From contig QMIW01000003.1 of NCBI GenBank assembly GCA_024434165.1, positions 1 through 64,000 on the forward strand: 64,000 nt of DNA. Direction: 5' to 3'. Position numbers and translations under genes: made by a program. The DNA is from Chloroflexota bacterium. Lineage in GTDB: Bacteria; Chloroflexota; Anaerolineae; Anaerolineales; Villigracilaceae. This document shows positions 43,843 to 51,204 of the stretch, in pieces; position 1 is the first letter of the stretch, and each line of letters opens with the position of its first letter. The notes beneath the pieces are model-generated. The model did not search any database, was not told where the DNA came from, and was given only the letters and a program-made list of their open reading frames with translations.

Positions 43843-44256
43843 ATGTCTATCTGGGATCGCTTGTTGTACCTGATAGGCTTGCGTCCAACGCCCGGCCCCC
43901 GAACCTATCGTTTCGATGCGAGTGACAGCCTGCAAGTCACCCTTTCGACAATTGCCCAAGACGAGGGTCGCCCTGAACACGAATTGATCCCTGAACTCCT
44001 GAACGCCGGCCTGACACAATACACTTCTCACGAAAGGTTATGGAAGAGGTGGGAGACTCTCTCCTCACGCGAGAAGGATGTGGTTGCCCTAGTTTGCCTG
44101 GAATACACTAACAGCCAGATCGCGGCCCGTCTGAACATCTCCCCTGATACGGTCAAGGCTCGGCTGGCAAATGTATTCCGAAAATTCGGCATACATAAGC
44201 GCTCGGACCTGCGCCTCCTGCTGGCGCATTGGGATTTCAGCGCGTGGGAGAGGTAG
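43843..44256 (+). CDS. LuxR-type HTH transcription regulator
   Basis: 137 residues. The C-terminal half (about 70-130) is the LuxR/GerE helix-turn-helix: LSSREKDVVALV, NSQIAARLNISPDTVK and ANVFRKFGIHKRSDL. The N-terminal half has no receiver or ligand domain that I recognise; it contains a short DNA-binding-like or dimer segment. Nearly leaderless transcript. Divergent from the prepilin peptidase operon and upstream of the polymerase cassette, so it may control either. Confidence 0.85.
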   Translation: MSIWDRLLYLIGLRPTPGPRTYRFDASDSLQVTLSTIAQDEGRPEHELIPELLNAGLTQYTSHERLWKRWETLSSREKDVVALVCLEYTNSQIAARLNISPDTVKARLANVFRKFGIHKRSDLRLLLAHWDFSAWER

Positions 44257-44340
44257 GTATTTTTTGGTTCCTCCCCTCCAGGTGAGGCTGCGAACGATCT
44301 CCATCCCCATATCTGGCGCACCCGTTTCTTACCCGAAATA

Positions 44341-44365
44341 TCCCCGTCAGGGGACTTTTTGTTTT
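44341..44365 (+). terminator. short terminator after the LuxR gene
   Basis: TCCCC-GTCA-GGGGA stem followed by CTTTTTGTTTT. The stem is only 5 bp, so termination may be partial. The next gene starts 26 bp downstream, and a weak TATTCT box lies 6 bp before its ATG. Confidence 0.6.
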
Positions 44366-44390
44366 CCGTGTATGCCTGTATTCTGACGGC

Positions 44391-44921
44391 ATGAATATTC
44401 TTCCCGTTCTCAAAACCGGCCGTCTGATTGCCCTCTTTACGCCTCACGCGGGGCGCGAGGAAAGCATGGCGCTGATTGCCGAACTTGCCCTGCGCGGCGC
44501 GGTCACTGTGCTGGACGGCGGCAATCGTTTCATGCCTTATCGGGTGGCGCAGCTGCTGCGGCGCAACACCGTGGACCTCGCCTCCGTCTCGAAGCGCGTG
44601 TTTCTCCGCCGGGCGTTCACCTGCTACGAAATGAATTCCCTGCTGGCGGACACGCCCGCATTCCCCCAGCCCTATATCGTCCTGGATTTGCTGCACACCT
44701 TCTACGACGATCACGTCCCCATCGGTGAAAGCAACCGTCTCTTGATATCCTGCCTCGGGCAAATCCACCGGCTGGGATTGTCTGCCCCAGTGGTCGTCAC
44801 CCTCGCGCCGCCGCTGGCGGAAGAGCGCGCCTTTCTCATCGAACAAGTCTGCGCCGGCGCAGATCAGTTATTCACACCTGGGGCGGATGTACCGCGTTCA
44901 TCTCAACTGAGCTTGTTCTAA
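44391..44921 (+). CDS. inactive RecA-like (ImuA-like) protein ending in a clamp-binding motif
   Basis: 176 residues with RecA-fold strand pattern: LIALFTPHAGREES where a P-loop would be (no GK-S/T, so ATP binding is doubtful), and PYIVLDLLHTF as a degraded Walker B. The last five residues are QLSLF, the exact bacterial beta-clamp consensus. ImuA-like proteins assist error-prone polymerases through this kind of contact. Immediately upstream of a helical small protein and a B-family polymerase, it probably recruits that polymerase to the clamp. Confidence 0.65.
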   Translation: MNILPVLKTGRLIALFTPHAGREESMALIAELALRGAVTVLDGGNRFMPYRVAQLLRRNTVDLASVSKRVFLRRAFTCYEMNSLLADTPAFPQPYIVLDLLHTFYDDHVPIGESNRLLISCLGQIHRLGLSAPVVVTLAPPLAEERAFLIEQVCAGADQLFTPGADVPRSSQLSLF

Positions 44922-44952
44922 CTTGATACTTGACACCTGAAACTTGGCACTC

Positions 44953-45219
44953 ATGGGCCGCACCGTCATCACCATCACTCAGCAGTTGAACGAAACCGAG
45001 AGCATGTTGTCTCGCTTCCGCAGGACCCTGCGGCGGAGCGACCAGTATATCTTCGACGGTCTCTTTGCCGCCGCGCGTCGGCACATCGCCGCGATCGGGC
45101 AGGCGGAGTCGCTTCTGCCATTCGAGTCGGCATTGCTCGCCATGTTGCTGGAACAGGCAAAGGAAATTGCGGTTCTCCAACAGGAACTCGATGAACTGAA
45201 AAAGAAGCGCACGTGTTGA
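44953..45219 (+). CDS. small helical protein of the polymerase cassette
   Basis: 88 residues from ATG at 44953; a TTG 9 bp earlier is less likely. Almost fully helical: residues 10-60 carry alternating charged and hydrophobic residues and the end is a coiled coil (EQAKEIAVLQQELDELKKK). No enzymatic motif. It lies between the RecA-like gene and the polymerase and may be an oligomerising adaptor in the same complex. Confidence 0.6.
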   Translation: MGRTVITITQQLNETESMLSRFRRTLRRSDQYIFDGLFAAARRHIAAIGQAESLLPFESALLAMLLEQAKEIAVLQQELDELKKKRTC

Positions 45220-45274
45220 TTGACATAGCCGTGTCGAAACATTTGTGTTGACTAGCATAGCTGTGTCGAAACAT
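45214..45274 (+). repeat. two tandem 29-nt direct repeats in front of the polymerase gene
   Basis: TGTTGATTGACATAGCCGTG plus TCGAAACAT (45214-45242) recurs as TGTTGACTAGCATAGCTGTG plus TCGAAACAT (45246-45274), four mismatches, period 32. The second copy runs into the ATG of the polymerase. Could be an operator pair or repeat-derived duplication. Confidence 0.7.
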
Positions 45275-47438
45275 GGATGAGGCAACTGGCTGGCTGTTGG
45301 ATGTGTACGCGGACACGGAAGGCGGGATCGTGCTGTGGCTGCTGGCGGACGACGACAAACGCCTGCGCCTGCGCATGGACTTCGACGTTATGTTTTACGC
45401 CGCGGGGGATTTCGCTCTCTTGCGCCAGGCATGGATGTACTTGAAAGAAAAAAATGTAAAACTGGAGCGCGCAACCCGCCGCGATCTCTTTCTCGGCAAG
45501 CGCGATGTATTGGCAATTACCACATCCAACCCTACGGAACTCCCCAAAATCTTTGCAGACCTTTCGCGACGATTTCCATCGTTGGATTACTACGATGCCG
45601 ACATCCCCCTCAGCCTGCGATTTATCGCGCAGACGGATACCCATTTATTGGGACGCTGCCGCGTCGAACTGGATGGTGAACGGGTTTGGTCCATTGAGCC
45701 TTTGGACTCACCCTGGGAGATTGACCCGGCTCCCATCCCTCTGCGAATCCTGACTCTCAGCCCGGATGAGAATCCTGTGGTTCGCAAACCCAGGAACCTT
45801 CGCGTTGGAAATAAAGAGAAAGAATACAGCCTGTCGCTCGAACCAACTCGGGCTTTTCTGATCAGCCTGAAGTCCGACCTGAAACGCTTTGATCCCGACC
45901 TGATCCTGACCGACTACGGCGACACGTGGTTGTTCCCGCAGTTGAAAATCTGGTCGCAGGAGAGCGGGCTTGATTTGAATCCCAATCGCGATGAGGATAA
46001 ACAAGTCCTGACGCGCCGCGCCGATAGTTATTTTGCATACGGACAGTTGATCTATCGCGGCGCGCAGGCGCATTTGTTTGGCCGCTGGCACATTGACCGC
46101 AGGAACGCCATGTCGTTTGGGGAATATGGTCTGGAAGGCGCGATGGAGCAGGCGCGCGTCACAGGTCTTGGCGTGCAGGAGATGGCGCGCAAATCCCCCG
46201 GCGCAGGGATCACTGCCATGCAGATGCTGACCGCATTGAGAAGCGGCGTCATGATCCCCGTACAAAAACAGCAGGTCGAAGGGAGGAAGACGCTGGCTGA
46301 CTTGATCCGCGCCGATCATGGCGGGCTGATCTATCAGCCCATTATCGGTGTGCATGGCAATGTGGCGCAGATTGATTTCTCCTCCATGTATCCGGCGATC
46401 ATGGTCAAGCACAATATATCTCCGGAAACTGTCGGCAAAGAAAATGCGCCGGAAGGATTGGTCCCCAAAACCTTGCGACCTCTTTTGGAAAAACGCCTGG
46501 CGCTCAAGAACATTCTTTCGGACCTCCATCCGCGCGATTGCCGTATCGAAATCCTCAAGGCGCGCGCCGCGGCGCTCAAGTGGCTGCTGGTGGTTTGCTT
46601 TGGGTATCTGGGCTATAAGAATGCCCGCTTTGGAAAGATCGAATCGCACGAAGCCGTGACTGCCATGAGCCGCGAGTTGATGCTGCAGGCAAAGGAAATC
46701 GCGGAGGATATGGGATATGTTGTTTTGCACATGTATATTGACTGCCTGTTTGTCCAGCAGGAGGGTTTTCATAGGTCATTGGATTTTGCACCGCTGATGA
46801 ATGCCATTGAAGAGAAAACGGGCATCCCCATTGCATTGGAAGGAGTCTTCAAGTGGGTGGCTTTCCCGGCTTCCAAGCGGGATGCGCGTGTACCCGTGCC
46901 TAATCAATACTTCGGCGCTTTTCAGGCTTGCACTGAGCCATGTCGAAGTGATGGGACGATCAAATATCGCGGCATTGAATTGAGAAGACGGGACACAACC
47001 ATGTGGGTGCGAAAGATTCAGTTGGCGGCGCTCGAAATTCTCGCACAGGCGGACACGCCGGAGGAACTGGCGGGCTATATCCCCGACGTGTTCGCGCTGG
47101 TCGAACGCGCCAGACGCGACTTGAAAGCCGGCCGCGTTCCTCTCGAAGAGTTGATCGTCAGGCAGAAATTGAGCCGCGTTCTGGATGGATACAAATCCCC
47201 CTCGCCCGCCGCACGCGCGGCAATGCAGTTGAAAGCGATGGGCAGGGAGATCGCGCCCGGTCAATCGGTTGCGTTCCTGTTTACGCGCGGCGGTTCCGAG
47301 GTCCACGCCTGGGAGCTTGGAGAGGCGCTGAACCCCGGAAGATTGGATACGAAAAGGTACTTCAAACTGCTGGATCGGGCGATACAAACTGTGCTCGATC
47401 CGCACAGACGATCATGTGTTTCGGAACGATTGTTGTGA
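45273..47438 (+). CDS. B-family DNA polymerase, exonuclease-inactive type
   Basis: 721 residues. Polymerase motif A IDFSSMYPAI (D368), motif B region KWLLVVCFGYLGYKNARFG, and motif C YIDCLF (D490) keep both metal-binding aspartates, although the first D of the usual D-x-D is Y488. In the N-terminal exonuclease region the expected DxE block (RILTLSPDEN) and the later N-x-D block are not intact, so proofreading is probably lost. A repeat-derived segment CTEPCRSDG interrupts residues around 555. Its neighbours (clamp-motif RecA-like protein, coiled-coil protein, palindrome in the promoter) suggest a damage-tolerance polymerase carried by the element. No RBS is evident; the start is fixed by the repeat and alignment. 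Confidence 0.85.
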   Translation: MDEATGWLLDVYADTEGGIVLWLLADDDKRLRLRMDFDVMFYAAGDFALLRQAWMYLKEKNVKLERATRRDLFLGKRDVLAITTSNPTELPKIFADLSRRFPSLDYYDADIPLSLRFIAQTDTHLLGRCRVELDGERVWSIEPLDSPWEIDPAPIPLRILTLSPDENPVVRKPRNLRVGNKEKEYSLSLEPTRAFLISLKSDLKRFDPDLILTDYGDTWLFPQLKIWSQESGLDLNPNRDEDKQVLTRRADSYFAYGQLIYRGAQAHLFGRWHIDRRNAMSFGEYGLEGAMEQARVTGLGVQEMARKSPGAGITAMQMLTALRSGVMIPVQKQQVEGRKTLADLIRADHGGLIYQPIIGVHGNVAQIDFSSMYPAIMVKHNISPETVGKENAPEGLVPKTLRPLLEKRLALKNILSDLHPRDCRIEILKARAAALKWLLVVCFGYLGYKNARFGKIESHEAVTAMSRELMLQAKEIAEDMGYVVLHMYIDCLFVQQEGFHRSLDFAPLMNAIEEKTGIPIALEGVFKWVAFPASKRDARVPVPNQYFGAFQACTEPCRSDGTIKYRGIELRRRDTTMWVRKIQLAALEILAQADTPEELAGYIPDVFALVERARRDLKAGRVPLEELIVRQKLSRVLDGYKSPSPAARAAMQLKAMGREIAPGQSVAFLFTRGGSEVHAWELGEALNPGRLDTKRYFKLLDRAIQTVLDPHRRSCVSERLL
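46931..46950. repeat. interspersed repeat element inside the polymerase gene
   Basis: CACTGAGCCATGTCGAAGTG, with CACT/AGTG ends, is translated in frame as a short polar insert. It has the form of dispersed repeats that I associate with Chloroflexota and some other genomes. Confidence 0.55.
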
Positions 47439-47443
47439 AAGGA

Positions 47444-48643
47444 TCATTGCCCCGGCCACCCGATCTGGCCCTGTCCTTCACGCACGGCCCAGTAGATGAT
47501 CCCGCCCCAGTTCCACGAGCGTTGATATTGCGGATTGTTCACGCTGCCCGCTTCATCCATGCGCCGCAGGGTTAAGTTGTTATCCCAATAGGCGTCGGGC
47601 GTGCCATCGTTATTCACGTCTGCCATTAATGCCGCAGGCAGGTTCGCCACGGCAGACGGCGGGATCTCGCCGCCGCTGGAATGCCGTTTCCATTCATAGC
47701 CAACGACTTCCTTGTGACCTGTTCCACCTCCACAGTTGTACTTGCCGTTGCCATTCGGGCCGGCAACGCAACCCTCGACCGCCTCATACTCGTAATAGCG
47801 CAATTCCCAAAACAGTTTGTAGGGCGCGCGGCCGTTACCAACAAACAGAGGCATGTCACCTGGTAATTCCTCGAGACCGCCGATGCTTCCAGCCAGGGGA
47901 CCGGCGCCCACTGCGGGATGCGACGGCACTTCCCATTGAATGGATTGGCTGGCGCCGTTGGGCAACACCAAATCTCCGATGTGGGGCAAGGTTACGAACA
48001 TCGGACCGGCTGGTCGCAGTGTGAGGATCAAACGCAAATCCTGCCAGTCGCCTACTTGCGGATTGTTCGGCGAGCCACCGCCATTGGAGATGTAAGCGAC
48101 GCTTCCTGAGCCGTTGGACTCTGGCAGTCCCCCGTTTCGGACCGCTGTCGGCCAGCGAACCAGAGTCGCGGGATACGGACGCACGTCGAGATAGATTTCA
48201 GGAAAGGTGACGCGCGCGCTGACATTCCAGCCGCTGTTGGTGCATGTGATTCCGCCAGAGTTCACAGAGAACGTAGTGCAGGGATGCTGAGGAGGCGAGG
48301 TATCTGGCACATCGCAACTGATGGTGCCGATCTGTTCGGAGATGCCAATGACCTCGCCCGTGCAATTGTCCACCCGGATGGGGTGAACTTTGCACGTGCT
48401 GGTGCTGGCGTCATACTCAAGCACTCTGAATGCCATGTGATTGCCAGGCGTGCAGGCGCCTCCATTGCCATTATTGTTTCCTCCACCATCATCCCCCCCG
48501 CCTCCATCGTTCCCGCCTCCGGTGGTGCAGATGATGCTGCCGTCCGGCTGGAAGGAACACGAAGGAGCGGACTGCGCCCGAACCGAGGAAGGCTGGACGG
48601 ATAACAGCGCGATCAAAAGAAGGAACAAAGTGATGCGCTTCAT
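47444..48643 (-). CDS. secreted hypothetical protein
   Basis: 399 residues with signal peptide (1-23, ending VRAQSA). A Gly/Asp/Asn-rich low-complexity stretch (about 40-65), paired cysteines and beta-rich sequence follow, so probably an extracellular or surface protein. The stop faces the polymerase stop 5 bp away. The start overlaps the next upstream gene by 4 bp. Likely part of the pilus or mating-surface operon. Function unknown. Confidence 0.65.
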   Translation of the reverse strand: MKRITLFLLLIALLSVQPSSVRAQSAPSCSFQPDGSIICTTGGGNDGGGGDDGGGNNNGNGGACTPGNHMAFRVLEYDASTSTCKVHPIRVDNCTGEVIGISEQIGTISCDVPDTSPPQHPCTTFSVNSGGITCTNSGWNVSARVTFPEIYLDVRPYPATLVRWPTAVRNGGLPESNGSGSVAYISNGGGSPNNPQVGDWQDLRLILTLRPAGPMFVTLPHIGDLVLPNGASQSIQWEVPSHPAVGAGPLAGSIGGLEELPGDMPLFVGNGRAPYKLFWELRYYEYEAVEGCVAGPNGNGKYNCGGGTGHKEVVGYEWKRHSSGGEIPPSAVANLPAALMADVNNDGTPDAYWDNNLTLRRMDEAGSVNNPQYQRSWNWGGIIYWAVREGQGQIGWPGQ

Positions 48644-49659
48644 GGCATCCCTCCTTCCTGTCCAGCGGATAGCGTGTTGAGAATGAATTGCTTTTCGTTC
48701 TCATCCGTCAGGCTCTGCCAATTCTCGGGCAGAGGATGCATCGGCAGGCGGTGAAAGGTCATCAGCCATTTCGCGTCCCAGGGTTGTGAGTCGTACAGGG
48801 TTGCTATGGTCAGGCGGTCGCTGGCGTTCGCCCGCGGATCGGTAATCTCCAGTTTCGGTTCGGTCTGTGTTCCCAGCCAAACCCAGTACCCGTCGGATAC
48901 ATAACCGAACAACAGGAACGAACGCATGGGCGTCGCGGGCGAGGTATAGGTATGACCGTTCAGTGAATAAACAATGTGCGTGTTTTCGGCATCCTCCACC
49001 ACGATGCAGACCACCGGATAATCGCCGCCCCAGATTTCCACGCGATTGCCGGTGATGGTGGAGGTTCGGAAACAGCCGCGCAAGGCGTAGGTCACGGCGG
49101 GTTCGCCGTGGTTATTCAACCGCCATTCCGTGAAGTCGGGATTCGGCGGGATGAAACTGACCGGCACGTCCACGAGTTCATCCGCATCATTGGGAATGGT
49201 GACCGCCTCCAACTGTCTCATCGGCATTTCGGTGAAGCCGAGCTGTTGGGTGGCATCCGCGCGGCTGTACCCTTCGCGGACTGCCAGCGTCCAGGCAATC
49301 GTTCGTTCCAGTCCCTGATACACACAGGCGGGCTGGATAACCTGGTGATTCTCGCTGATCAAGGTTGGCGTGAGAGACCACTCTGCTGGATCGGTGGGAC
49401 AGCCGGATGACACATTTCCCTGCGGTTGTGAATCTGTCGGTTCATCCGTTTCAATGACTGGCGTGGTTATCGAAACAGAGACCGGAGTTGCCTGCACCTT
49501 ACTCATCAACAAATACCGGTTAAGACCTGCCATGCCTCCTGCCGTGAGCAGCAAGAGCAGAATCAGCCCGGTGATGACCGTGTAGATGCGAGGCTGCCTC
49601 TTCCCGGCAAGGTCCTGGTACGTCAATCCATCCAGGATCGTTTTCCAAAGTGAATTCAT
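48640..49659 (-). CDS. membrane-anchored extracytoplasmic protein
   Basis: 339 residues from the ATG behind AGGAGAAG. One transmembrane helix (about 27-48), then a Thr/Pro linker and an extracellular domain with few cysteines. The C-terminus has a helical region. Co-operonic with the secreted protein downstream and TadG-like protein upstream. No family recognised. Confidence 0.65.
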   Translation of the reverse strand: MNSLWKTILDGLTYQDLAGKRQPRIYTVITGLILLLLLTAGGMAGLNRYLLMSKVQATPVSVSITTPVIETDEPTDSQPQGNVSSGCPTDPAEWSLTPTLISENHQVIQPACVYQGLERTIAWTLAVREGYSRADATQQLGFTEMPMRQLEAVTIPNDADELVDVPVSFIPPNPDFTEWRLNNHGEPAVTYALRGCFRTSTITGNRVEIWGGDYPVVCIVVEDAENTHIVYSLNGHTYTSPATPMRSFLLFGYVSDGYWVWLGTQTEPKLEITDPRANASDRLTIATLYDSQPWDAKWLMTFHRLPMHPLPENWQSLTDENEKQFILNTLSAGQEGGMP

Positions 49660-49673
49660 TCTTCTCCTAAAAA

Positions 49674-50090
49674 TCATTGATCGCCGCGCGTGACGCCGTG
49701 CGCCAGATACCCAATGGCGCGCACGGTCACCCAGCGGGTTGGCAGTAAATACCCTGCAGAACGGACCCGCGCAGTGACAAAGCAGGCGGGCCGTCCCTGG
49801 TGTCTTCCGCAAGAGACTGAGTTGAGTTGTGCGTAACCCGGTCGTTGGGCATTGAAGTAGGTGGCGGCGATGCCATTACCGGCGGTCGTGGCTGTGATCG
49901 TGCCATCCGGCAATACGGTGATCTCTTGAGCGCCGGCATGGGCGGCGAGGTCGGCAACAGCCACGGTCTCCATCACGCGCGCGTTCGTCAGCATGTAGTC
50001 CAGGATGCCCAGCAAAAAGAGGGACATGATGGGCATCAGGATGGCAAACAGCAAAATGGACTGGCCTCGTTCACTTCGTTTCAGTCTCAT
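49674..50090 (-). CDS. TadE/TadG-like pseudopilin
   Basis: 138 residues; start at 50090 overlaps the previous stop (ATGA). N-terminal RSERGQSILLFAILMPIM is the TadE/G signature: short basic leader, G|Q cleavage site and hydrophobic helix (about 12-32). Minor pseudopilins of this kind initiate or tip Flp pili. One of three in a row. Confidence 0.75.
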   Translation of the reverse strand: MRLKRSERGQSILLFAILMPIMSLFLLGILDYMLTNARVMETVAVADLAAHAGAQEITVLPDGTITATTAGNGIAATYFNAQRPGYAQLNSVSCGRHQGRPACFVTARVRSAGYLLPTRWVTVRAIGYLAHGVTRGDQ

Positions 50091-50515
50091 CGCCACCTAG
50101 CCTTCCACGTCTCGGAACGCGAGATGAACCACTCGCTGTTCCATCCGCCTTGACTCAATCCAAGCAGTCCATCAAACAGGGTCGGCACTTGAAAGGAAAC
50201 CAGGCAGCGGCCCGGCAAACCCGGACCGCTCGGGGGTGTGACTTGCACCCGGTATTGCACGCCCGCCGTGGCGGACCAGTCTGCATTCAAGGTCTTCCAG
50301 GCGACATTCACCGCGTTGCGTTGTGCGCGTGATGGATCAGGGGACTGCGAGAGGAATTGCGAACAGGCATACGCCGCGGCGGTCGCGGCAGTGCGGGCGC
50401 GATGAGTCGGAATCCAGGCGAGCAGACCGAAAGCCATCAGGACAGCCAGCATTGCAAACAACGCGGTTTCTGCCAGCGCCTGGCCGCGTTCACCATTTCG
50501 ATGACGAACCCTCAT
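50087..50515 (-). CDS. TadE-like pseudopilin
   Basis: 142 residues from ATG at 50515, overlapping the upstream stop by 4 bp. Leader then GERGQALAETALFAMLAV: cleavage after G and glutamate at +5 as required by A24 peptidase, followed by a hydrophobic helix. The remaining domain is soluble beta-rich. In operon with two more TadE/G proteins and an Flp pilin. Confidence 0.78.
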   Translation of the reverse strand: MRVRHRNGERGQALAETALFAMLAVLMAFGLLAWIPTHRARTAATAAAYACSQFLSQSPDPSRAQRNAVNVAWKTLNADWSATAGVQYRVQVTPPSGPGLPGRCLVSFQVPTLFDGLLGLSQGGWNSEWFISRSETWKARWR

Positions 50516-50904
50516 TCGATGCCTCCAGCGGGGGGTGGTCCGGGATAGAACCGCCATAAGCGAAAATGGGTCGCGGCGCGTTGGGCTTCGATCAGGCGGA
50601 TGCCAAAGATCCAAGCGCGTGAGTCTTCCACGCTGATTAGCGAGCGCACCTGGCGCGGACCGTTCTGACCGGCGTGGATGTGATTCGCGAGGTCAGGCCA
50701 CAATACGTTATCCCTGGCATGTTCCGTCGCCGGCGTGTTGTACGAACCGGAAGCGACGCCCGTGATAAACACACCCCAATCCGTAGAGGCGGAACGAAAG
50801 GCGTAGAACGCCGCAAAGGTCATGCCGAACAGGAGCAGGATCAGGATCGGCATGACCAGCGCAAACTCTGCCATCGCTTGCCCCTTTTCCTTCCCGCGAA
50901 CCAT
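50512..50904 (-). CDS. TadE-like pseudopilin
   Basis: 130 residues. MVRGKEKGQAMAEFALVMPI: basic leader, G|Q-A-M-A-E with glutamate at +5, then hydrophobic helix (about 12-35). The start codon lies immediately downstream of the Flp pilin stop (TAA then ATG). Pilin-like subunit for a Tad-type surface filament. Confidence 0.8.
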   Translation of the reverse strand: MVRGKEKGQAMAEFALVMPILILLLFGMTFAAFYAFRSASTDWGVFITGVASGSYNTPATEHARDNVLWPDLANHIHAGQNGPRQVRSLISVEDSRAWIFGIRLIEAQRAATHFRLWRFYPGPPPAGGIE

Positions 50905-51084
50905 TTATCCGCCTCGCGCCATGCGCAGGGCTTCGATGCCGGCTTCGAAGGCGGCGATCAGTTCATTGCGGTAGCGGGCGATCACGGCAATCGCGACCAC
51001 CCCGACCGCGCCCAGGATCAGGGCGTATTCGGCGAAGTCCTGACCATCCTCTTCGCGAAGGAAGCGTTGCAACAACTTGAACAT
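50905..51084 (-). CDS. flp: Flp-type major pilin
   Basis: 59 residues, first gene of the pilin cluster, ATG with AAAGGAGATTCCC upstream. Sequence MFKLLQRFLREEDG|QDFAEYALIL: the Flp motif G-x4-E-Y (G14, E19, Y20), cleavage after G14, then the hydrophobic helix of the mature pilin (about 20-38) and a short charged tail. This is the structural subunit of Tad pili, processed by the A24 peptidase. A terminator separates it from comM upstream. Confidence 0.85.
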   Translation of the reverse strand: MFKLLQRFLREEDGQDFAEYALILGAVGVVAIAVIARYRNELIAAFEAGIEALRMARGG

Positions 51085-51099
51085 GGGAATCTCCTTTTG

Positions 51100-51135
51100 A
51101 AAATAAAAATCGGCTGGCAGTCAACCTGCCAGCCG
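51100..51135 (-). terminator. intrinsic terminator between comM and the pilin cluster
   Basis: CGGCTGGCAG (51111-51120) and CTGCCAGCCG (51126-51135) form a perfect 10-bp stem with a 5-nt loop. On the minus strand it is followed by ATTTTTATTTT. Confidence 0.85.
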
Positions 51136-51204
51136 AGATAATAAAGATTCATGTCAAGGGGATGTCGCTTCGTGTCGCTTGTACCCGCCCCAAGATCAAA
51201 TAAT

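Noticed and set aside
45273-47438. Polymerase judged catalytically dead because motif C reads YIDCLF instead of a D-T-D motif
   Set aside because: Aligning on the downstream LFV shows that the essential second aspartate is kept (D490); only the first is replaced.
48420-48560. Gly/Asn/Asp-rich stretch in the secreted protein, possible repeat array
   Set aside because: Low-complexity coding sequence without conserved DNA units or regular spacing.
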